Below the pieces are notes generated by a model. It made no database searches, was not told the origin of the DNA, and worked only from the letters and a program-made list of their open reading frames with translations. A DNA stretch of 64,000 bases from Gnetum montanum (taxonomy: Eukaryota > Streptophyta > Gnetopsida > Gnetales > Gnetaceae): the NCBI GenBank assembly GCA_015680685.1, contig MNCI01017882.1, forward strand, positions 182,471-246,470. Direction: 5' to 3'. Both the position numbers and the translations under genes were made by a program. Shown piece by piece: positions 55,590 through 64,000 of this stretch. The stretch's first letter is position 1, and the number at the start of each line of letters is the position of its first letter.

Positions 55590-58376
55590 AATAGTCCTAG
55601 GTAGTAGAGGCTCATAAGGTTCTAAAGGATCTTCATGGGCTTTAGGCATGTGCGGTAGCTAAGGTGGTTGTGGCATCTTGTTGCAGCTGCAACCTCTAGT
55701 GGAAGGTGAAAGGCATCAAGTAATGCCTTCATTTTCTCCTCCTTACTCTAGGGAACATCTCCTTTACATTGAAAAACTAGGTAGAAAACTATTTGTGTTT
55801 GATGTCAAATGCCTTGAATGCATTCTACAGCTTTGAGTAGTTGTTCATTGTCCTGACCAAGTTCTTGACAATCGATCATTGATCAATGAATCGTGCCTTG
55901 AGAACTTTGAGTTTAGTGTTTTCCACTGCAAGCTTTTTCTTGGTGTCCTTGTGATGCTTAAACTCAGCCTTGTAAAATGGGCATGAGCTAGCCACCTACT
56001 TCTCTAATTTAGAACATAGCCATTTGGTAGTCAACATGGCCAAATTTGCATAACAGTGATTGGCAAGCTCCATATACTCTATCATCTCTTCAATCTATAG
56101 CTCCTTCATGTGGATTTCTACTTTTTTGTAGGCATCTATCCCATCAACAATGGATTGCCACACTTCTTTTCCTTACTAGAGCTATTGGAGGGTTTCATTT
56201 GCTTTCACCTTCGCCAACTAGATGTGTTTTTCATTTACTTCCTTTTGTAGGTTGACTTGTTCTTTGTAATGGTCCTTGACTATCTCAAATTTGAGAGCCT
56301 CTAATTTCCAAGTGGCTACCTCAATCATAGTTTTTTGGTGAAGGGAATAGACCTTCTCCATGGATAGGTTTCTATTTTCTACTACCAATCTCCTCAATTT
56401 TGTGTTTGCATTGGCCAGTTGCTCCTACTGTTGATGGATGACATATGTTAATTGTTGCTTGTGCACATAAACATTTTGTAGGTGATGGTTCTCCATGGTA
56501 AATTGCATGTTCTCCTAGCAAGTCTAATCCAAGGCCTTCTGAATTTTATGTTGTGTGGCCTCTACCAAGGATCAGTAGAACACTACCATCTCCATTGCAC
56601 CCTCAACCCCTTTTAGTTTGGCATGAAGCTATTTCATAGCTTCATCTCTTGTTAGTGCTAGGTTGAAGAATGCAAGGTAGGCAATCTAGGCTCTTAATTC
56701 GGAAACTTTCATAGCCAAGTATTCATTTAGCTCCTTGGTTATTTCAAGTTGCCCCTCCAATATGATGTTCTTTCCCCTTACCTCAAGAAACTTTGACTAG
56801 GTTGCTATAATATTGTCCAAAAGGTCGAAGACATTTGAAAGTGGTTGTTCAAATCCTACCAGTTGGTCTAGTAGTTCTTCATGTTGTGTTGCATTTATTC
56901 TGCCACTTGTGATCCTTGCAAAAATCTACACATCTTTAAATGCAGTGATGTATGGTGTAGATGCCATAGGTACATTAAGTGTTTTGGTAATCTAGTCAGC
57001 GACCACTTCTGTTATAGTCTCCTACCCCTGGTGTTGCATCACCAAAACTATTGCCCCATCATCCTCCTCCAAGCACACTAAGAGGGTCACAGTGTTCCCA
57101 AAGATTTTGTGGAGTGGCTATTATTTTATGAAAGATACTATGACCTATTTGGCACTCGAATTTGACCTCATGAGTAGCTACATTTTGTGGGTTGAGAAGA
57201 TAGATCCACCTCTACCCATCAAATTGATTGTTCAGGCCACCTCATTTTGGTGGCTCATTACTGATCTGTAGATGGATGGATCCATGCCACTTGTTATTGG
57301 TCATTGCTCTTGTTCACTCAAGAGCCACTCTTTGTATTCTTGTAACCGTTGGGTAGTTGTAATGATGTCTGGCATAGTTGTCTAAGTGGCAGGTGAAGGT
57401 GGTGGTTGTTACTTCTCTTCTTAGATAGTCATGGCAGGTGTCTTATCCTTCATCATTTCTACGTAGTTGGTGGCCAAAATAGTCTTGAAAATATCATTGG
57501 TATAATGAGCTATTCCTCCCATTTGATAGAGTTTCTTGATGAGGCATGGAAAGGGGAGTGCCTTCCTTCCATGTTCATTTTCTTTAAAGTGCTTCTCTAT
57601 CTCTAGATAGATCAACTATGGAAGGTTAATAGGGAATCTTCCACTCAGAGCAGTGCATTCTTGGGTAGAGAAGCCAATGATTTTGCTTGGCCTCACCATG
57701 GGATTGAGGTGAAAGGTCACAATCTTATAGTGAATCCTCTCTACTAGTGTGACCACTGAAAACTCCTTGCAGTTGACACCATAACACCATTGAACCCATT
57801 ATTTCTTTATGTTGGGATTTGCCTGCATTAGGATCTTAGAAAGATTTGCCCCTATTTTAGGCAACCCAAGCTTTATAATAATGGCTTGCACTAAGTAGGA
57901 CACTAAGATATCCTTGATTTTCACCATTGATTCAAGTTGTCTATTATTCTAGAATAGAAATGTTTCTTCCCTGTATCACTTCCTTGTGGAAGTGATGATA
58001 GGCCACATGGGAGAGGCCTTTAGCTAGTCCTACACTTCTCTTGGTTCATGCTCTAGGAAAGGACAAAATTTTAACTCCTAGAGCACTAATTTTTGGACCT
58101 CTCTTGATTTGATTTGATTCAACCAAGCCTCTATTAAGGTCACTCAATATTTGTTGGTTGTGTTAGCACGTCATCCTGATGGAAATTTTCTATTGCTACT
58201 ATTGGTTTTGAAATCTGTTTGATAGATTACACCTTTGCCTCCTTCCTAAGAGGACTTGTGGCATGGGTTGTGAGTGGTTCTTCTTGAAGCTATTCTTGGC
58301 TTCTTCTTATTCTAGGCCATTTCTCCCTTGGTTGGAATAATCCTACTTCTTGCGTGTGCTTTCCTTTTGGTGCCAT
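55590..58376 (-). pseudogene. Extra 3' ORF of element D, homologous to that of element B
   Basis: Translation of the minus strand from the ATG at 58376 starts MAPKGK, like MTPKGR in B. Matching landmarks follow in order: FCPFLEHEPREV (about 58060; B has FGPFLEHAPKDV), KEFSVVTLVERIHYKIVTFH (about 57750), LNPMVRPSKIIGFSTQ, YLEIEKHFKENEHGRKALPF and PFPCLIKKLYQMGGIAHYTN (about 57540). A charged, helix-rich C-terminal half follows to about 55590. Numerous stops and frameshifts. Conservation of the whole arrangement in two copies shows that the ORF is part of the family, not a chance insertion in B. Confidence 0.68.
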
Positions 58377-60538
58377 CTATGATCACAATACATCCATGGA
58401 TTAATAGATATAATGTGTAACTCTAAGGTTTTGAATACCTTCTCTTGTTAGTTGGTTACACTTTGGTTAAGGTTGAACCATGGCAGATTGATTATTTGAT
58501 TATTTATTTATTATAATTATCACTAGAGCTTGTTGAAAAGGTTTAACTCTTTTTATTTGGTGTTTAATTATTGATTTCTTAGTTAAACCCTAGTGGGAGT
58601 TAGAAAAATGGAAAAAACTTTTTTTTTTGTCAAAAATGGTACATTTGTGACCCCCATGATGAAGAGCTTACTTCTAGTAGCTACAGGGTTAAGCAATGAA
58701 GTGATTTGGATAAATGGTTTGGAAGTTATGAGCTCTAAAAGGTTTAGGGCTCTGAAAAATCAAAAAACTCATTTAGCATTTGTGAGAAATGGTAAAATGT
58801 TTTAAGTGGGGTTGTGTATATATATACTATTTTTCCCTTATGTTGACAGGGTCCTGTATATAGGGCCTTGTATATAGGTTTACTTCATCAATGGGGTCCA
58901 TCAGCCAAAATTTTGAAATTTGAATATCTTGAAAAATATAAGGACTTTTTCAATGAATTTTTGGTTTGTAGAATTCTAGAAAAGCTAAAATTATGAAAAA
59001 ATCATTGAAGAGGATCTTTGAAAGCTCAAAAATTGAAAAATTCGATGGAGAACATATTTAATGAACAAAAGATGTAAAGGAGCACATGGTGTGATGTAGA
59101 AGATGGATGTACAAGAGATTTTGTTTACAAGAATGGCTAAGGATAAGGTACTTAACGAACCCAACTAAGAGATATACAAGTGGGTCCTTCCCATAGTAGG
59201 CACATGTCTTATTTACCCTTGTATTACCTCAATCTAAGGAGTTTGTGGACCCCATAGATGATTAATGGTTGACAAAAGTTAAGGACCAAAACCCAAAAGA
59301 TTCTAACTAAGAATTCAAATACGTTAGACCAAGACAAGGAATCATGAACATAGATACTGATATTGAGCTAAGTTATGGACAACATAGATGGATGATTGAG
59401 AAAGTGGAATGGAATTTCAAACTAAGGTTATAAGAAGTCGCTTGTGGAGTTTGTGTTTAAAATAACCTTAGAAGATCCATCCTTAGTCCAGACCAAAACC
59501 AACCTCTTTTAGTGACTTTGCATCACCATTCTAAGACCGATCTACCCCCTTGGGATACAAGAGTGCATCCACCAAAACAATCACTATTTCATAAATAGAA
59601 GAAAAGAGAAATAGGAAGTGAGAGAGGGCCTTAGTTAGAGGGGACCTTCAAGCATAGGTAACACGTCTTTTTAGTCCTATAACTAGTGCTTGTAGCCTGT
59701 TTATTTGTTAAAGGGATGTTCTTTGAATTTCTATCATGTTTTTTTATTCTTATTTTTGTTGTTTTGATTTTTTTATTATTTTTGTTTGTTTTGTTATTTT
59801 CTTTTTGGATGGGAATCACATCAGGCAAAGACACTATTTGACTTCCTTTTATTGATGACATGGAATGATAACAAGTTCAGAAAAACACTTAAGCACTCAA
59901 GCAAGTAGAAACATATGAAGAGTATTGAATCTTCTTAAAGTCACACCCTATACAAACCTTTGAATCCTTCCTAATTTTAGAAACTACCATGGTCACCAAT
60001 TTATGAAAATTTTATTGAATGAAAGGGATCACAAACTTCCAAAACAAGAAAAACCATAGAGCTTGTGAATGGGTGGATGTTGTGGACGCACTACCTTTTC
60101 CATGAAAAAGAAACCATGACTGAGCCATCAGTACAAAAATTGAAAAATAGAAACCATACATTAGCAAAAAAAACATAAAGCACAAACCAGCATTAGTAGC
60201 AACCAGGCACCACTGTGTCCTGTTGGCAGAAATTTGAAAATCACACTCAACAAAACAAAGTAAAATATATAAAAAAATTTAAAAATATGAAAGAAAGATT
60301 TAAATGTACTAATGATGGTGTACAATAAAAAATAGTGTAAAATAGAAAAAAGATTTAAAATTAAAAAGGTGTAAAAGAAACAAATTGAAAAGATAAAAAT
60401 GTGTAAAACAAAAAATAGAAAAATTGAAGAGCCATATGAATGATTAGCATAGATGGCCATCTCCCCCATGATTGACTTGGAAGGAGGAGATCTAAAAAAT
60501 TGAGCATGGTTGTTCATCTGTTGAGGTATTTGTTGCAC
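58377..60538 (-). other. Non-coding region of element D between 3' ORF and integrase
   Basis: It contains the family blocks tccttcccatagtaggc (about 59190), cttcaagcataggtaac (about 59646) and ggatgttctttgaattt (about 59714), and the T-rich tract at 60240-60425. The minus-strand frame at 60161-60538 is a hydrophobic Phe/Ile/Leu-rich extension like that after integrase in B. Confidence 0.5.
60240..60425 (-). repeat. T-rich tract downstream of pol in element D
   Basis: On the plus strand it shows repeated units like aaaaggtgtaaaag and aatgtgtaaaacaaaa, less regular than in B. Confidence 0.6.
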
Positions 60539-61760
60539 TAGCTTGCTTGGGCTTATGTAAAAGTTTTACTTATTGGATGTTAACCAACTACTTTTTATTT
60601 AGGCTCTTAGGTTTGTATATGGTCATGGCCCTAGAGGAAAAGGTTTTATCAATTATATAAGGTCCCTCCCACAATTTTTGGAACTTTGTTTTCTAAGGTA
60701 CATTTGTGGGGTTCCAAGAGAGAACCTTATCTCCCAGTTGAAATTTCACTTTCTATATTCTAAGGTTATGTTGTTGCTTGTTGAATGCCTTGTGCACTTT
60801 ATTTAAGGATAGGACCACTAATTGGTTTTTGTTTAGTACATTGAGGTTGATTAGTCTTTCTTTTTGTGCTAGACTTAGGTTAAGGTTCAGTTCACAGGTT
60901 ATTGAGAGTGTATAGAGTTTGGATTGGATTGGGAGCATTGGGAGTTTCTTGTACACTAACTCATATGGAGAGTAGCTAATAGGGAGTTTCCAAGTTGAGC
61001 AGTATGCCCAAAGGACATTGTGAAATTTTGTGCTCTAATCTCTCTTATATTTGCTTATGGTTCTTGTTAGGATCCTTGTGATCTCCTTGTTAGTTACCTT
61101 TGCTTGACCATTGGCTTAGGTGGGGGGGCGGGGGCTGGGATAGGGTGTTGTTAATTTGTGTTTAACCTCCAAGAATTACATTAAATTTCAAAAAGTGGCA
61201 CCTATAAAATGGGTTCCATTGTCAAAAATTAGTGCACATGGCATCCAGACCTCTTTACAACATTTTGTTGTATGAATCAAGTAGTAGTAGATGATGTACA
61301 GTTGGTGACGATTGCTGCTTCTACCCATTTGGTGTAGTAGTTGACTACTACAATGATATATAATTTTTCATTGGACATGGATGTGATGGAACTCATGAAG
61401 TTAATGCCCCATATGTCAAAGGGCTTTAGTGGTTGAATCCAATATTGAGGATCCTCTATTCGAGTAGTCATTCCACCATCTCATTAATAGTGCTCACAAG
61501 ATCAAACAAAATGGTGGGTATCCCTAAAGGTTATAAGCCAATAGTATCTTGCTATCAAGGATTTTATGACTATGCACCTCCCTGCATAGTGGCCTCCATA
61601 GGGTCCTTGATGAGCATCTTGGAGAACATGTAATTGATCTGTATCAGGGACATACCAACGAACCAGTTCATCAGTGCACATCTTGTAAAGGTATCCGTTG
61701 ATTTCCATGAAGTACTTTTCTTGATGAAGGAACTATTTTTTCTTCCTAAATTCCAAATCT
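60539..61760 (-). pseudogene. Integrase of element D
   Basis: The C-terminal part is at 60753-60956 (LPMLPIQSKLYTLSITCELN). The core at 61277-61471 has IWGINFMSSI and VVVNYYTKWVEA, in which the first catalytic Asp has become Asn. The N-terminal zinc region, LQDAHQGPYGGHYAG, is at 61570-61650, with a Cys changed to Tyr. A G-rich insertion at about 61120-61147 shifts the frame in the HPQANGQ motif. Clearly inactive. Confidence 0.82.
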
Positions 61761-63190
61761 TGTGGCATCTTCTGAGTGAGAAGGTAAGTGGTGATGTCAT
61801 CATACCATTTTGATTCAGCAGGCACTTGGTCATTTATTACTCTTGTAAAGAGGAGTTCTTCTGGAAATTGATCAGAAAGCAGACTCTTCTCCTCTTTATT
61901 ATCTCATCTTAATTGAAAGAGGTGGTCAATGAACATGTTCTTAGTCCCTTTTTGATCTATCATTGTAAGATTGAATTCCTACAAGATCAATAGCCATTGT
62001 ATGATATAGGGGCTCACCGTTGGCTTATTCATTAGGAAGTAGATGACATTATGATATGTGTGCACAAACACTTTATAGCCAAGCACATAGTGCTTGAACT
62101 TTTTGAGAGCATAAACCACTACCCTTAGTTCTTTCTTAGTTGTGGTGTAATTCAACTATCCACACATAATGTTTTGGCTTGTGCAGTGGATGTAATATGA
62201 ACATTTATTATCATCCAATTATGTAAGCATAGCTCCCAAGGAATAGTTAGATGCATACGTTATTATGTGAAATGGTCTGGACCAATTTGGTGCCCATAGA
62301 ATTGAGTTTCCATGAGTTTTTCTTTTAGTAGTTGGAATTCATGTTCACACACCTTGGTCTAGATGAAAGGAGCATCTTTCTTCATGAGCTTGACTAATGG
62401 TTTTGCAATCTTAGGAAAATTCTCTATGAATCACCAATAGTAGCCAATGTGTCGAAGGAATGATCAAATGTCTTTAACTATCTCTAGTTGATGTGTGATT
62501 CCATGGATGATTCGTATCTTTTTTTAGGTCTACATTAATCCCTTTTTACAAAATTCAATGCCCCAGTACTATGCATTCTTGGACCATTAGATGGCTTTTC
62601 TACCAATTGAGCCTAAGGTTTATTTTAATACATCTTTTTAGGACCTGGTCAAGGCAATCTAGGGCTTGCTCAAATATATCCTCATAGGTAGAGAAGTCAT
62701 CCACAAAGACTTCTAGCCTGCTAACAATTTTCTGTTGAAAGATACTAAGGACTAGGCATTGAAATGTTGTAGGGGAATTGCACAGACCAAATGGCATCTT
62801 ACAATATGTAAAAGTCCTCCAAGGACTTGTGAATGTTGTCTTGGACTAATCTTCTAGTGCAATTTGGATTTGGTTATAGCCACTATAAGAATCTAAGAAG
62901 CTATAATAGAAATGGCCAGAGATAGTATCCAAAACTTGGTCCATAAATGGCAATGAAAAATGATCTTTAAATGTTGCCATGTTCAACAGCCTAAGTAAAT
63001 TTAGACTCATCACTTGCCATATTTCTTTGGCATAATTACAAGTGGGCTAACCTACTTACTATATACTATGGGATAGATGAACCTTGCCTTGAGGAGTTGT
63101 TCTATTTGCTCCTTAACGATCTACTTCAATTTGGTTCTGTGGCCACTTTCTTAGCTTTATGGCCAAGTTAGTATAGATTTGATGCTAGCA
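61761..63190 (-). pseudogene. Reverse transcriptase and RNase H of element D
   Basis: RT is recognised by MPFGLCNSPTTFQCLVLSIF and the catalytic box LEVFVDDFSTYED at 62600-62797. Flanking parts match B but in broken frames, with GYS-GYNQIQI near 62870. RNase H lies at about 61930-62350, with stops throughout. Confidence 0.82.
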
Positions 63191-64000
63191 TATCCTTGGG
63201 TAAATTCCAGTTAGTTCAAGATATCATCAAGCAAAGGCTATTGGCCATTTTTTGACTACCCTTAATAGTTTATCCTTTTTGTTCAAGAGTAAGATTTGCA
63301 TTGATGATAACTAGCTTGCCATTATTTAAAAATGCATACTCCATGTTGAATGGTATATTTTTTAACTCTAAGGGCTCTTTCTTAAAATTATTAAGGATTT
63401 CTAACTCTCCCCAACAGGTAGCATCAATTTTATCATTAGAGAGTTGGTGATGAACTTGCTCAAGTTCATCCATGCCTTCAACATAAGCATATGTTAAGGT
63501 CTCAGTTGGTTCCATACATAGTGTGTTGCTGTCAGAGTTAGCTATCAGCCACTGGGTGCCCTCCTATTTTGTGGTTGCTGTGTATAGGAACCTTTGGATA
63601 TCTATTTCATGTGCACAGTGGTTACATGCTTTGATGAATGTACTTTTAATGGAGTAGATTTTCTACATGTAATTACACCCATTATCATTGTATGCGATAC
63701 ATGAAATACACTTTTTCTCTAATCATCCAAATTCATTTTCCTTGGAGATTTCCAAGGAGAGGTTTCTTATACCCATTCGTGCATAAACCATGCTTAACCA
63801 AGCCCTTTCCATAATGATGGGAAAGTCGCCTTTGAAATTCTCTACCTTGATCACTAGAAAATTGGTAGGATAAGACAACCAATAAACTGTGGTCACAATT
63901 TTCTCCACTAATCCCAAAGGGATAGTGATTGATTGGTTTGCCAATTTCAAATGGATGTTGCTATTCTTGAGAGGCAGTAGGTTCCAGGCCTTATACATAC
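63191..64000 (-). pseudogene. Protease and linker of element D, cut by the window end
   Basis: The linker at 63270-63515 has KKEPLELKNIPFNMEYAFLN, matching LELNSLPTHLEYAFLQN of B. The protease part at 63723-63998 reads LANQSITIPLGLVEKIVTTV and FPIIMERAWLSMVYARMGI; the G of the I-M-G-R motif is now E. The active-site loop lies beyond 64000. Confidence 0.82.

Larger units (their letters stand above)
54395..64000 (-). mobile_element. Athila-like element D, 5' part beyond the window
   Basis: 3' LTR at 54395-55350, polypurine tract, long 3' ORF, T-rich tract, integrase, RNase H, RT and protease, all on the minus strand in the same order as B. The window ends inside the protease; gag, the primer-binding site and the 5' LTR should lie within the next 4 kb. 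It is more decayed than B, with very few open frames over 80 codons. Confidence 0.88.

Overview
The window is repeat-dominated nuclear DNA from a land plant with a large genome. Plant-type features are Athila-like Ty3/gypsy elements whose primer-binding sites resemble the complement of tRNA-Asp, a Ty1/copia fragment, a 5'-truncated LINE, a non-autonomous LTR element primed by initiator tRNA-Met, and a decayed copy of a plant alpha-L-fucosidase (GH29) gene. Heavy C-to-T/G-to-A decay and deep nesting would suit a seed plant with old, slowly removed transposons, such as a gymnosperm, but the sequence alone does not fix the species. I found no intact cellular gene, tRNA, rRNA or CRISPR array. The assembly has two long N runs (11705-12439 and 23181-23548) and four single Ns, two of which sit between duplicated contig ends.

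Layout. 1-423: end of an LTR of the Athila-like family in plus orientation. 424-4965: minus-strand Athila-like remnant A (3' non-coding region, integrase, RNase H, reverse transcriptase). 4967-7720: plus-strand gag-protease remnant H of a second, Tat-like Ty3/gypsy group. 7721-8882: unassigned. 8883-13404: a LINE flanked by two ~300-bp direct repeats. 13405-14334: unassigned GC-rich DNA. 14335-25626: plus-strand gag-only element F, related to H, with long LTRs rich in hairpins; its 3' LTR is split by the 6.06-kb non-autonomous element E (19180-25236). 26166-27202: GH29 fucosidase pseudogene. 27203-29083: AT-rich DNA.

29089-42432: structurally complete but mutated Athila-like element B on the minus strand (LTRs, PBS, gag, protease, RT, RNase H, integrase, an extra 3' ORF, PPT, 5-bp target duplication). 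44151-53568: element C of the same family, with its 5' LTR cut short. 53569-54394: Ty1/copia fragment. 54395-64000: element D of the same family, running off the window.

How the parts relate. B, C and D lie head to tail in one orientation. B and D carry a long extra ORF between pol and the 3' LTR with a conserved globular segment and coiled coils; C lacks it. All three have an AG|ATG junction at the corresponding place, which suggests that this ORF could be made from a spliced RNA. That ORF and the hairpin-rich LTR of element F are the least expected structures here. Nothing in the window looks capable of making a full set of active proteins today.
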